Shown one piece after another: positions 12,079-24,005 of a stretch of DNA of 64,000 nt. A program made the position numbers and the translations under genes. The notes under the pieces are model-generated. The model saw only the letters and a list, made by a program, of their open reading frames with translations, had not been told where the DNA came from and did no database searches. Positions within the stretch are counted from its first letter, which is position 1, and the number at the start of each line of letters is the position of its first letter. This DNA comes from Corticium candelabrum (lineage: Eukaryota > Porifera > Homoscleromorpha > Homosclerophorida > Plakinidae), in assembly GCF_963422355.1 (NCBI RefSeq), contig NC_085089.1:1358501-1422500 (forward strand), given 5' to 3'.

Positions 12079-12492
12079 AACCTAAAACCTAAATGTCAAG
12101 AGCTGCCTCTCAGAGGTCACGCCCCAACTGTTAAGCTGGGCCTTGTGCACTACCCAGGGAACTCTGGGCCTGCGCTAGCAGACTCCTGGAGCTTGGCCAG
12201 CCTCTCGCAGGAGCAAACACTTGTGAAGCCAACTGTGGTATGAGTACCCAAAGTCTCACCAGGACCCCAGTGGCTGATGTCACGTCACAGCTGATGGCCG
12301 CTTAAGACCCCAGTCAATGACCAGGTACTCATTTATACTCCTGAGTCAAGAGAAGCAAATGTGTGTTAGTTTCTTGCTTAAAGAAACTATGCCATAGCTT
12401 GCCATCACTGTGACTTAAACTTGCAAACCTTCAAGGTCCCAGATGTGAACACTCCATAAGATGACTCTCTAACCAACTGAGCTATCGCACCA
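12079..12492 (-). mobile_element. tRNA-derived SINE, copy 3
   Basis: This is a minus-strand copy closely matching copy 1 end to end: box A TAGCTCAGTTGG near 12480, the shared core, and the tail CTGAGAGGCAGCTC. It has one insertion relative to copy 1 near 12285-12310. It is bracketed by a CA run on the left and a short CA run at 12491-12502. Confidence 0.8.
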
Positions 12493-13651
12493 CACACACA
12501 CCTTGGACATTGAACCTTGAGCTGTCCACAAACAGTTGCCTGTTTCGATGATAACGGTGTCCAAAAGACATGGACAAATGTCAGAAAAATGATGACTATC
12601 TGGTGATTATTGGTGTACACCACAGAAATGAGTATGTCTTGTCAAGTCCCCTTTCGACGAAAAGATCTGCCACAAGCTTGACAGGAAATATGCAACGTCC
12701 CACAGAACTGGAATCCGATACGAGTGGGTTCTGATTCAGAGTGGTTGATGTAGATCTTCTATAAACAGCATCTTTCCACTTAGCTCTATCTTATGCCAAC
12801 TCATACCAACCGGAACTGGGTATTTGCTTAGACTTGAGATCTAACAAAAGTAAGTCTCGCCATCTCCTTTTTGTACCATGACAAAGGTCTCTTTGGAAGA
12901 AACTCGCCAAAAAGCACCTGCTCTGGCATTCTGTTACCATTCCTACGTGTCACGTGACTGAGCCAACGCAGACGATGTCTTGACAAATATCAGATAACTT
13001 ATCTGTCATTCCAAACTCAGCTGCTAGCTGTTGTGAACTGATATGGTTCTTCCACTGCTTGTATCTTGTAACACCCAAGATAGACCTTTACACACTGGTT
13101 GTGAAATGACTGTAAACATCTCAAACTGCCAGATTTCACTGTCCATGTTTCTGAACCATACAAGAGAATAGGCAGAACAACTGCTTCATAAACTGCCCTC
13201 TTTGTATCAACTGACAAATATCTACTTTGACAAATTGATTGACGTAAACACCCAAAAGCCTTAGATGCCTTTCAATACAATTGGAAACCTCCTCCACTAT
13301 CTCGCGAGATGCAACTTCCAAGGTATACAAATTTGTCTGCCATTTCTACAACACCTCCACCGACTGATGTGGGTTCCAATGAATCCCTTCCAACACCAAA
13401 GTCTTTACCAAACACCATGCCTTTAGTTTTATCCACACCAACTCTAAGGCCCCAATCTTTTGTTGTCTCAACAAATGATTCTGTGATAACTTCAAAATTT
13501 TCACGGGAAAAGAAGTAAAGTGACACATCATCAGCAAACTGAGATTCTGCTACCCACAATTCTGACAGATGAGACTTCACAGTCTGTCACCGACAAGCCT
13601 TCTACCACACTTGTATTTTGCACAGATTCCAGCTAGAGGACACCTGCTTTT

Positions 13652-14167
13652 TCAGTCTTGAATTTCTGCATTGAAGTAAAGATTGAACAACGTAGGTGCA
13701 AACCACGCACCCCTGCCGTAAACCAATGCAGACATCAATGGTATCGGTGGTTTCCTACCAACCCTGACTTCAGCCTTCATTCCATCATGCAATGATCTGA
13801 TAATACTAAGCAGAGATGGTGAGATGACATAGTTTTTAAGCACCTTCCACAAAGCCAGACGAGGAACTGAATCGTACACCTTTTTCAAGTCCACAAATAA
13901 TATATATAAGGGTGTGTTGTGCTCTCGTGATTTCTCCACGATCTGCCATGCAACAAAGATCATGTCCACACACCCAAGACCCTTTCTAAATCCACATTGA
14001 GAATCTAAAAGTACCTCATTAGATATTGTCTGTAATCGCTCCTGAATAATTCTTGCAAATACTTTGCCAATGACATCCAATAGGCTAATTCCTCTCCAAT
14101 GGTCACAATGATGCAAATCTCCCTTTTTTGGAATAAGAACAACTTGTGCATCTCTCCATCTGAACAA
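13652..14167 (-). pseudogene. LINE reverse transcriptase fragment
   Basis: This 171-codon frame contains VLIPKKGDLHHCDHWRGISLL (fingers), QCGFRKGLGCVDMIF and the palm motif A VDLKKVYDSVPR. The catalytic FADD box lies in another frame at 13272-13580, showing a frameshift near 13600-13650. Confidence 0.85.
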
Positions 14168-15439
14168 CAGCTTGTTGCCTCCATATCATTGAAATTATTT
14201 TCAGTAGTCATTCTAGCAGCTGCTCGCCTCCCATACTTTATCAAATCTGATAAAATACCAGTCTTACCACAAGCTTTTCCTAATTTCATGCAATTGAGAG
14301 CTGATTTTAGTTTGTTCGTTGTGGGTACCTTGTGCAGTTCAATATGCACTGGACTGGTTACCATTTGATCTACAACATCTTGCCTAAATTTACTTTGCAA
14401 GTTCTTGAAGTGCCTAAACCATTGTCCGTGTGTTTCCACTGGACTTGTCACCACGATGCCATTTTCATCATAAACAGCACTAGTGCATGTTGATCTTCTT
14501 CCAGCACGAGTCATCTGTAATTTTCTAATGCAGTCCCACCTAGTTCAACCATCCCTTACAGCAGCTGTAACAAGTTTAGCTGTTTCTTTATCCACTCTTC
14601 CTTTGCCTTATCTACAGCCCTTTAACATCTTGCTGGCACAGATAAAAACTTTTCTGATTTGCAGTTGTTTTTCTTTGCAAAAGTCTGTCATAGGCAGAAT
14701 TCTATATATTGATCAGAGGTACCAAAATATCAGAACTCTCACTGAACCAATCCGGCTGTTTCTTAGTACCTCTACCGATTGAATTTTCTACAGTTGTAAT
14801 GATGCAGTTCTGCTCCGTTGATTTGTCTGGTGAATAAGGATGTTCATTGAAAGCGCTTATCAGACCGTCGCTATACTTTTGCCTGATAGATGAATTCTGC
14901 AAACTTTGAACGGCAACAGGCAGATCTAATCACAGCTCTTACCAAGGAATGATCAGTCCAACAATTTGCACCTCTTACTACACCAGCATCAATACAATGT
15001 CTTCTTTGACTCAAAACGTGTCAAAATGTAGTCAATGGTGTACCACTTTTTGTTGCTGGATGCATCCAAGTACCCAGATTCTTTCCTTTCTTCTCAAACC
15101 AAGTGTTCAGAATTGCAAGTTGATTAATTTCACAAAACTGAAATAGATCTTCTCCTGCTTGATTTCTCTCTGTTAAACCATGATAGCCAAGTATTCTCTT
15201 CCAAAGACTACAATTTGTTTCTTGTTAACCAACCCTAGCATTAAAGTCTCCTAGTATCAGCAGAAAGTCTGGAATAGGAGTTCTGTCTATAGTATCTTGT
15301 AGTTGTTCATAAAATGACTTCTTTGTTGCTCTGAAGGTAGCGGCATACACAGAAATAACTGTTAAAAGGCTGCAGATAAAGATCCTCGGTCTTGCAAACC
15401 GATGCCATTATCACCAACCTTCAACCTAGCTGTGATAAT

Positions 15440-15661
15440 TCATAAACTCACGGCACTCCACACTTCCCCTCCTGTTTTCCATGCTGTTGTAGCTTTCTCA
15501 TCCAAAAATATGCCCACTCCTTCATTGCGTATACATTGGACATCATGTGAGGGTACCGGTCGACCAGAATGCAAGAACGTACATCCACCTGAAGACCAAA
15601 TGTCACTTCCAAACCATTTAGACTCTTGAATCCCCACAATTGAAATTCCAAAACATTTCAA
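15440..15661 (-). pseudogene. LINE endonuclease fragment
   Basis: The frame contains IVGIQESKWFGSD, the conserved glutamate strand of APE-type LINE endonucleases, followed by HSGRPV and GVGIFLDEKA. It is upstream of the RT block and in the same orientation. Confidence 0.7.
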
Positions 15662-15967
15662 TTCCTTATCATAAGATCAAGCTTTCTGTCAACATTGTTG
15701 TTACTACTAGAGAGATTTCATTCTGTCACTCTGCATTATTCTTCTACATATGCATTTATCTCCTGAGTTCCCCACCAGTGATTGCATGTTCCAAGAAGCA
15801 ACTGAGAACTTATTGCCTCTCTTGCGATGAATAGACTGACCATATTGATGACAACAGACGAATGATTCTGACTAAAATATTGTGCATACTCATTCCTGAT
15901 ATCGTTTCCTGACATTCTCTCTTGTGCAGTTTACCACCACCTTGGTTTGCAAGACCAAATGGGAACG

Positions 15968-16101
15968 TCAGTATTAGCAGGAGCAATAACCATGTTATTG
16001 ACGGATAGAAATTTCAATATACTTTCTTTGATCCGGCTGGGGGAGGAGATCCTGTTTTATTCAACATTTATTCTGGTTTTTGGGCACCCAGAAGTTTATA
16101 C
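15968..16101 (+). pseudogene. Nuclear copy of mitochondrial cox1 (NUMT)
   Basis: The DNA encodes the very conserved cytochrome c oxidase I stretch VLAGAITMLLTDRNFN, then FDPAGGGDPVLF and FGHPEVY, but with frame breaks between these blocks. The similarity begins and ends abruptly, so this is a short mitochondrial insertion and not a gene. Confidence 0.85.
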
Positions 16102-16299
16102 GTCACAATTACAACCTGGTCACTCGGACCACACGGCAATGTAACTGCTACATCAGCTCCTAGCCGTGTAAAACATGTTTACTGGGTACACAACGAGGAA
16201 GTGGCTGACCAACGTACCCCCACACACCTGAATCTGAATTTTAGCCATACCCACAATGAGTTTAGGCCTTGCAGAATTGATCGCTAAGCTGAGCGATTG

Positions 16300-17157
16300 T
16301 GTGGATCTTATATAATAGATAAGTTCAATGATGTTAGTCTTTCTGAACTACATCAACCCAGCATTGTCGAGTAGTGAGCTGGATGTTCAAAGCAAGCATG
16401 TCGGCTTGTATACATTAGCACAGAATAATGGACTAGGACATCGTTTCTATTTTGTTGGTTTCTGGGACCGAGGTAATGATTGATAGGGGCGGTTGGGGCA
16501 TTCATATTCAATTGCAAGAGGTGAAATTCTTGGATTTATGAAAGACAAACGCATGCGAAAGCATTTGCGAAGGATGTTTCGTTAATCAAGAATGAAAGTT
16601 AGAGGTTCGAAGACAATTAGATACCATCACAGTTCCAACCATAAACAATTACGACTAGGGATCAGAGAACGTTATGATACGATTCCTTCGGCACCTTTCA
16701 AGAAATCAAAGTTTTGGGGTTCAGGGGGGAGATTGTTGTCAGACTGAAACTAAAGGAATTGACGGAAAGGCACCACCAGGAGTGGAGTCTGTGGCTTAAT
16801 TTGACTTAACACGGGAAAACTCACCAGATCCAGACACAGCAAGGATTGACAGATCGAGAGCTCTTTCTTGATTCTGTAGGTGTGCTGGAGTGGTTTGTCT
16901 GCCTAATCACGATAACAAACAAGACCTAGCTTAACCTGCTAACTAGTCACACGGTCTCCCTGGGACGTTGGTCGACTTCTTAGAGGGACTATTAGTTTCT
17001 AACCGGTAAAAATGTGAGGCATAACAGGTCTGTGATGCCCTTAGATGTCCTGGGTTGCACATGCACTACACTGACGAAGTCAGCAAGTGTCGACCTGCTC
17101 CGAGGCATGGGTACTCTTGTGAAACTTCGTCATGCTGGGGATAGACCCTTGTAATTA
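16300..17157 (+). pseudogene. Degenerate 18S rRNA fragment
   Basis: Universal SSU segments appear in order: GTTCAAAGCAAGCATGTCGG, TACATTAGCACAGAATAATGG, AAGAGGTGAAATTCTTGGAT, CTAAAGGAATTGACGGAAAG, and near the end CATGCTGGGGATAGACCCTTG. Many positions invariant in working SSU are changed (for example GGAAAGGCACCACCAGGAGT). The 5' half and the last about 150 nt (decoding-site helix and 3' end) are missing. It is a pseudogene, not part of an rDNA array. Confidence 0.85.
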
Positions 17158-17181
17158 ATTATGTGTTTAGTGTTTGATCTT

Positions 17182-17183
<2 letters not shown>

Positions 17184-17245
<62 letters not shown>

Positions 17246-17326
17246 CTACACACACACACACACACACTCACACCTACACACACCCACACTCACACCTACA
17301 CACACCCACACCCACACCCACACCCA

Positions 17327-17392
<66 letters not shown>
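17184..17392. repeat. Compound (CA)n / (CACCCA)n microsatellite
   Basis: CA dinucleotides are interrupted by CACACTCACACCTA and CACCCA variants. The 17393-18230 interval after it holds no gene I can support. Confidence 0.95.
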
Positions 17393-17393
<1 letters not shown>

Positions 17394-18237
17394 TGCAAGC
17401 CTAAGTCTCTCGATTTCTCCGAACAGGCAGGCAGTGCACTTATTCTACCCAAACAACAAACGATGCTCAAACAAACACTAGCAACAATCTTCTCATCCTC
17501 ATCACCTCCTGCCTCCTTCTCCTCTTCCTCTCTCTAATTGTAACAAAGCCGCTGTCTTCACTCTCTCTGCCACCGATTCATCGAAGGACATATCACTAAG
17601 TCCGCTATCGCAACACAATTGCAAACGCCTCAAGCTGGTAAGGTGCTCACACAACTTCCCACATCTATCACCTACCAGTATCGATGAGGTCTAGTCAGAC
17701 GCCACGATGAAAAGCGCTGATATAGATGAGACAGGTGAAATAACCCAATCAAGCTTGATACACATGTGCTCACTACGATAAGCGCATAGCATGTCCGCAA
17801 CTTACAATGCATGTTTGGCCTTGAGTTCCAGACCAGACTCAGATTATTACGCGCCTGCCGAGGTGATGCACTCAGAGTGCAGACATGTCCAGTAAGTAAC
17901 GTTTACCTTACTACATAGAGAGACTGAAAATGAAATGTATTGAGAGATGTGGATCCAGAAATTTGAAAAACAAGTTTTCGTCGCAGTGGATTTGGTAGAA
18001 AAACCTGCCCAGCTGCGGTAGACATGTTTTTTGGTGCAGCTGTACACGGTACAAGTATGTCGCCGGGACGCTAGCTATAGGGTAGGCCTACGTAACTACC
18101 CAGCAAAGTACCAAAACACTGAAGCTGCCGAAAGGGTGAAGAAGCATGCAAGTGAAGCTGAAAGCAATTTGAGCTTTACATATATACGTACTATATATAC
18201 GTACTATATGTACGTACTATATATACGTGTATATATA

Positions 18238-18385
<148 letters not shown>

Positions 18386-18460
18386 TATTATTTATACAGT
18401 GGGTAAATCTCACCGCTCTACATCCACTGCTAAATCTAATCTTGCTCTAGCATTAAACTA

Positions 18461-19173
18461 CCAAAGACGAACAGATAATTGTTCTAACAAATTACTTTAA
18501 TTAACGTTTGACTAAATGAAAGTCTATGCCATCGTTTTAGAGGCAATTATTCTTAGTGTAGCTAAACTAGCAGGTGTCCGAAAGCCAAACGTTTCAGCTA
18601 TCAAAGAGTAGAAACATCCACCTGCAGCTTTCACGTCCGCCTGGTGATGAGCATCTTTTTCTTCTTCTCCAGCAAATGCAGCAGCTCCAGCCAAAGTTGA
18701 AGATGATATAATGTACGAAGGCTGCAAATGGAAACATCAAAATAAGCAAGCTTGCCAATTGTGAAATTGGGATGATAGACATCCCCTGGAAGATTGAAAG
18801 AAGTGCTACTGCAACACTCCTCAAGGCGTGAACCAGCATCATCAACAAATAACGTGTGATAGATGATGTCTCGAAGAGCATGGTGACGTCTGGATAGTAG
18901 AAAACCGTGATCACATCCAAGGAGATGATCTCCAAATGAATCAATAATTATTGTATGTCCACACATACAACGTATAGCCTTTGGGAAAATCTGAAAAGAT
19001 AGGAATTCCCAGCCAGAGTTTGACTGCAATCACAAATTCATGCAAAGCCATAAAGAGGCCTAACTTTGGGTTCGGAATTGCCCGCAACCAGGCTGCGGCA
19101 TGAATCGATGATACGGTGTGTTTAGGTAAGAATTATCTCGAAGGCTGCGAGATTCCTTGAGATTGGCGAAGAT
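18461..19173 (-). mobile_element. Inverted 3' fragment of the R2-like element
   Basis: This is a reverse-oriented copy of the 3' 713 bp of the element at 19174-22469. It encodes the C-terminal CMCGHTIIIDSFGDHLLGCDHG zinc motif and a following block with RRHHALRDI and FDVSI. It carries fewer frame breaks than the plus-strand copy. Confidence 0.8.
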
Positions 19174-19387
19174 ATATCTTTACTTCCACTGTGTTGTTTG
19201 TATTAGTACTTTATTCGCTTCCTCTGCCTCTAGTCCTTTCATGTCCTTTACTGTTTGTAGCAGTTCTAGACGTTTCGCGGGAATAATATTCTTGAATCTC
19301 TACGACCGTTACGTCGAGTCGTCGACTATATACGAGTGATCGAGTGGTTACCGATCGTTTGGTCTCAGTAACTATGATGGCTGTCAT

Positions 19388-19960
19388 GTGTCTCAGTCAA
19401 CAACCGCTCATGGCGACTGCGAGTGCTCAGATGACGACGACGATGACGAGAACTTCGGCTTTTCGAATCCTGTCAGATCCAGATCCAGTACATGTAAGTG
19501 TCCTATTTGTGACAAAGTAGTCAGCAGTGATTCTTCTCTTTGGCAACATATAAATGTGGAACATATTACAAGACAGTCGTTTCCAGATGCCAGTTTTCTT
19601 CACGCCCACAAACGAAATGTCTGCTCTAGGTATGGCTTTGTATATATTCTCGCCATTGGAAATACTGTCGTCGTACGCAAGGAACAGGAAAGCCCAGATG
19701 GAGGGGTCGAACCAAGTGAATCCAAGTGGTTTCCTAACATGACTGTTTCGTCTCACGGATTTCCTGAACCAGACAAGACTAACAGTGCTTCTTGTTACTC
19801 CAGCTCATTTAACTCAAGTGATAATAATATTGCTAATGTACAGAATGAGGTAACCCCACGATTTCTTAAATTTTCTGAAATATCAAAAACTGATTTGTCG
19901 TCATGTCAAAACCATACTCTTCAAATGCCAAATTGGAATCAACTTTGTCAGATGATTTAG
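19388..19960 (+). CDS. Element N-terminal zinc-finger ORF
   Basis: This 190-codon frame has an acidic run (DDDDDDE) then a C2H2 finger (C-x2-C-x12-H-x5-H) at residues about 39-60. It belongs to the retroelement; fingers at this place bind target DNA in R2-type proteins. The frame stops before the RT, so it is truncated. Confidence 0.6.
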   Translation: MSQSTTAHGDCECSDDDDDDENFGFSNPVRSRSSTCKCPICDKVVSSDSSLWQHINVEHITRQSFPDASFLHAHKRNVCSRYGFVYILAIGNTVVVRKEQESPDGGVEPSESKWFPNMTVSSHGFPEPDKTNSASCYSSSFNSSDNNIANVQNEVTPRFLKFSEISKTDLSSCQNHTLQMPNWNQLCQMI

Positions 19961-20832
19961 TATTGACTGGAATTCATGCAGCTGCTTCACTTGTCTGCCT
20001 GGATGGTGATGAAGATGAAAGAAGCTGTTACTCTGCCAGTGTATTCAATTGTTCATGTTCCTCGATCTGTAAGACCGTTACTTGCCCAAGTACTGACCAT
20101 TGAACTCGAGCATAGATATTCGGATGGATTTTGGGGCTTTGAGAGATCGTTTATCTTTTCAAAATGCATTCTTAGAGAACGTGACCTCCCATGTTTCTGA
20201 CGACATGCCTCCAAGTTTGGCATGTGATTCGACCTCAGTTCTCAATGCTTTGAAGGCTTTTCCCAGAGGTACCATGCAGCCCAGGGGGGTTCACAACTTA
20301 GAGCACAGCACTTGTTGGATGCAGTAGCCGGATCTGTAGATCCAGCCTCGCAGACTTGCCTAGATCAACTTACAAAGTTCATGTGTGTGACACTTTCAGG
20401 AAGCTTGAATTCTCTTATTGCTCCATGCCTTATCGGAGCACCCCTCACTGCTTTATGCAAGAAGAATGGAGGTTAATTACAGGCCAATTGCGGTGGGGGA
20501 GTTTCACGGCGTTTGGCAAGTCGTATCTGTTGTGAAACTGCAAAATCACGTTTGCCAGATCATTTTTTGCCATATGGACAAGTTGGAGTGGGAATAAAGG
20601 GGGGGCATGAAAGCTGTTATACACACTTTACAAACTTTTATTGAAGAAAATGGTAATAACGAAGATCCATGTTGTGTGAAAGGTAACATGGCAAATGCAT
20701 TTAATAATTGTGGCCGCTCTTCATTTCTCAACCGTTTTCAAAAAGAAATGCCTGATCTAGTGCCGTGAGTACAATGATGTTATGCATCTGCAGGGGAACT
20801 CAGATTTGGTTCACATATAATGATATCGTATA

Positions 20833-21189
20833 TTGTCTACAGCAGGGGTTCAACAAAGTGACCCTCTGGGTCCGCCTCTGTTTTCTTTGGTTATACTGCA
20901 ACTCTTGGATGATATTGGTCATCTCCCTGGTATTCAATTGAATCTATGGTACCTTGATGACGGAGCTCTCGTTGGCTCTCGTCACGCGGTTTGCCAGTTA
21001 TTGAACTCGATGTTGGAGAAAGGCCCTTCATTTGGTCTCAAGCTCAATTTAGACAAATGTGAAATATTTTGGCCAACAGGTGACCAAATTTTCTCAGAAC
21101 TTCCAACTGCTATACCTCGAATCTGTTTGATCGAAAGTGGAGCAGAACTTCTTAGTTCTCCAATAATTGGGTCTGATCACTTTTTTTGA
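20833..21189 (+). pseudogene. Element RT palm fragment
   Basis: The frame reads GVQQSDPLGPPLFSLVI (motif B), LWYLDDGALVG (catalytic motif C) and LNLDKCEIFWP (motif D). The remaining RT lies in other frames up- and downstream. Confidence 0.8.
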
Positions 21190-22468
21190 TGAATTTATTA
21201 GCAAACGTGTGAACAGCGTTCTTCAAATGCAAAGTCGTTTCCCTGATCTCAACAATTCACAAATTGAGTTCCATCTTCTTCGATCGTGTCTTGGTCTGTG
21301 CGAGATCAACCACATTCTTCGAACTGTCCATCCTAACAATACCGTGTCTCGTTTTACTGCATTTGATGCAGGCCTTCGTCATTCTCTGGAAATATTGATA
21401 CATGTTTCTTTACCTCTAATCATGCATGGCAACAGGCGATTTTACCCATGCGTTTGAGAGGTCTTGTTCAGACAAGCAAAAACAACTGCACCAGCAGCTT
21501 TCATTCCCAGTTGCAATTCTACCCGACAATTTCATTTTTGTTACTCCAACTATGTTCAGACATTTAGTACGATCGACCTACTTTACAACCACAACAACAT
21601 CTGATGCCTCACTTTAATTCTGGATACATACCTAGAGAAGATAGAGCTCACAATCATTTTAAGAACAGTTTTGCTGATTTTCATAAGATGGTTACTACAG
21701 ACTTGTCATCTATGTCTCAGAAGTCTCTACAGTCACAGATAGAGTGTTCCATCTTCGCTAATCTCAAGGAATCTCGCAGCCTTCGAGATAATAATTCTTA
21801 CCTAAACACACCGTATCATCGATTCATGCCGCAGCCTGGTCGCGGGCAATTCCGAACCCAAAGTTAGGCTTCGCTATGGCTTCGCATGAATTTGTGATTG
21901 CAGTCAAACTCTGGCTGAAAATTCCTATCTTTCCAGATTTTCCCAAAGGCTGTACGTTGTAAGTATGGACATACAATTGATTCATTTGGAGATCATCTCC
22001 TTGGATGTGATCACGGTTCTCTACGATCCATACGTCATAATACTCTTTGAGACATCATCTATCACACGATACTTGTTGATGATGCTGGTTCATGCCTTGA
22101 GGAGTGTTGCAGTGGCACAAGCTTCTTTCAATCTTCCAGGGATGTCTATCATTCCAATTTCACAAACGCAAGCCTGCTTATTTTGATGTTTCCATTTGGA
22201 ATACCATGCACCCTTCGTATACATTAGACCATCTTCAACTTTGGCTGGAGATGCTGCATTTGCTGGAGGAGAAGAAAAACATGCTCATCACTAGGCAGAC
22301 GTGGAAGCTGCAGGTGGATGTTTCTACTCTTTGATAGTTGAAACGTTGGTTTTCGGACACCTGCTAGTTTAGCTACACTAAGAACAATTGCCTCTAAAAC
22401 GATGACATAGACTTTCATTTAGTCAAACGTTAAAGTAATTTGTTAGAACAATTATCTGTTCGTCTTTG

Positions 22469-22718
<250 letters not shown>

Positions 22719-22959
22719 ATAGTACTATCCCGCCCTATGGGCGGTGACAATCTATCGTTGTACGCCACTTCCGCGAAGAAGACGCACCTTCCGTGACACA
22801 CGGACGGATGTAAGCACGCAAAAGTGGCCCGGTGAGCCGGCTCACTTCGACTGCAGCGGTTGCACTCTGGGAATTAGAGGATGGCGTACAATGGCGAGCT
22901 CACGTCCCATCCGCATACTCGGTTAATTAATTAATTAAACAAACAAACTCCGGCGCATC

Positions 22960-23115
22960 TCATTTAGGCCGCCAAAATCTCGTTTCTGGCCATCGGAGGC
23001 AGTGTAAGCGAAATCCGACTCGACTGTTCGTCTCCGACGGCCGAACTTGAAGGGGCTGCCGCGTTTCGCGTCGATCGGGAGACCGGCCTCGTGTCGATCG
23101 GCGCGTTACAGACAG
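22960..23115 (+). other. Cadherin-like coding fragment (tentative)
   Basis: After a CATTTAG acceptor-like site the frame is open and reads GAAAFRVDRETGLVSIGAL, which resembles the end of a cadherin extracellular repeat. The segment is GC- and CpG-rich compared with its surroundings. Only one partial repeat is visible and no neighbouring exon was found. It could be a lone exon, a relic or chance. Confidence 0.25.
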
Positions 23116-23162
23116 CCATCCATCCAGACAGATGGAAGCTTGGGTTGGCGTATTATAGTATA

Positions 23163-23164
<2 letters not shown>

Positions 23165-23205
<41 letters not shown>
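23165..23205. repeat. (AT)n microsatellite
   Basis: This is an AT dinucleotide run of about 40 bp. Confidence 0.9.
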
Positions 23206-23208
<3 letters not shown>

Positions 23209-23249
23209 AGTTATATAAGTTATATGGTATTAGTATATCCAGTTGATTC

Positions 23250-23627
23250 CTCCCTCTCCCCTCCTCCCTTTCCCCTCCTCCCTCCCCCTTCTCCCTCCCC
23301 TTCTCCCTCCTCCTCCTCCCTCCCCCTCCTCCCTCCTCCTCCTCCCTCCCCTCCTCCCTCCCCTCCTCCCTCCCCTCCTCCCTCCCCTCCTCCCTCCCCT
23401 CCTCCCTCCCCTCCTCCCTCCCCTCCTCCCTCCCCTCCTCCCTCCCCTCCTCCCTCCCCTCCTCCCTCCCCTCCTCCCTCCCCTCCTCCCTCCCCTCCTC
23501 CCTCCCCTCCTCCCTCCCCTCCTCCCTCCCCTCCTCCCTCCCCTCCTCCCTCCCCTCCTCCCTCCCCTCCTCCCTCCCCTTTTCCCTCCCCCTTTTTCCT
23601 CCTCTCCTCCCTCACCTCCTCCCTCCC
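23250..23627. repeat. 12-bp polypyrimidine tandem repeat
   Basis: About 20 copies of CCTCCCTCCCCT sit between less regular C/T-rich edges. The minus strand is pure purine with closely spaced GGG and GGGG runs, a strong G-quadruplex and triplex-prone pattern. The Pro/Ser or Gly/Glu frames across it are artefacts. Confidence 0.95.
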
Positions 23628-23842
23628 AACGGATCAGCAACTGGAACCATTTAAGATAATTGGTGTAACATGGTCCAACTGGAGCATTTTTTAGTGCTCT
23701 AATGAGCACACCTGGTGTGACCTCTACTTTATTACTCACTTTCGAGTTCACACTTACGGGAATTGACAGAAAAAGTCTGCTTCACGCCAACATGCAGCAT
23801 CGTGACAATTCTCTGCATGGATCACCAAAGGAGTTTAGTATT

Positions 23843-23987
23843 TGTAACAGACACAGGCGTGTCTGGCTAATTAGATAATACAATTAGGCTTGTATACGTG
23901 ACTAGAACAGTTGTTGATTAGTAGTCTTCAGTAGCAGAGTCTAGTGAGCGTAAGCTAAACGTATAATATAGTACTGATAACATCACA
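23843..23987 (+). repeat. 5' LTR
   Basis: It is 145 bp, starts with TG and ends with CA, and is nearly identical to the copy at 27993-28135. Few differences point to a fairly recent insertion. Confidence 0.93.
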
Positions 23988-24005
23988 TGGTGTCAGGAGT
24001 GGGAT
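23988..24005 (+). promoter_or_regulatory. Primer-binding site complementary to tRNA-Leu
   Basis: TGGTGTCAGGAGTGGGAT abuts the LTR with no spacer. It is the complement of the CCA-tailed 3' end of metazoan tRNA-Leu(CAG) as I know it, so reverse transcription was probably primed by tRNA-Leu. Confidence 0.75.

Larger units (their letters stand above)
12640..15860 (-). mobile_element. Non-LTR retrotransposon (LINE), broken
   Basis: From 5' to 3' on the minus strand there is an apurinic-type endonuclease (about 15661-15440, ISIVGIQESKWFGSD), a spacer, a reverse transcriptase (about 14167-13272) and a C-terminal region (13217-13017, VLPILLYGSETW). RT motif A reads LFVDLKKVYDSVPR and motif C reads QFADD. 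Several frame changes and stops separate these blocks, so it is inactive. The exact ends and clade were not determined. Confidence 0.85.
19174..22469 (+). mobile_element. Non-LTR retrotransposon of R2-like layout, broken
   Basis: Order of parts: an N-terminal C2H2 finger (CPICDKVVSSDSSLWQHINVEH), RT fingers (ALKAFPRGT, LIGAPLTALCKKNGG), RT palm with YLDDG at about 20958, and a C-terminal CxxC...H...C knuckle with a PD-(D/E)XK-like block. That order resembles site-specific elements with a restriction-like endonuclease. Several stops and shifts break it. Its 3' end runs straight into (GT)n. Confidence 0.75.

Noticed and set aside
16300..17157. Functional 18S rRNA gene
   Set aside because: Universally conserved positions are changed, and both the 5' half and the 3' end are missing; no 5.8S or 28S follows.
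18461..22469. DNA transposon with 0.7-kb TIRs
   Set aside because: The repeated arms encode the 3' end of a non-LTR element; no target duplication was found and no transposase is present.
23220..23751. Pro/Ser-rich and Gly/Glu-rich long frames on both strands
   Set aside because: They are produced by the 12-bp pyrimidine repeat, open in several frames at once.
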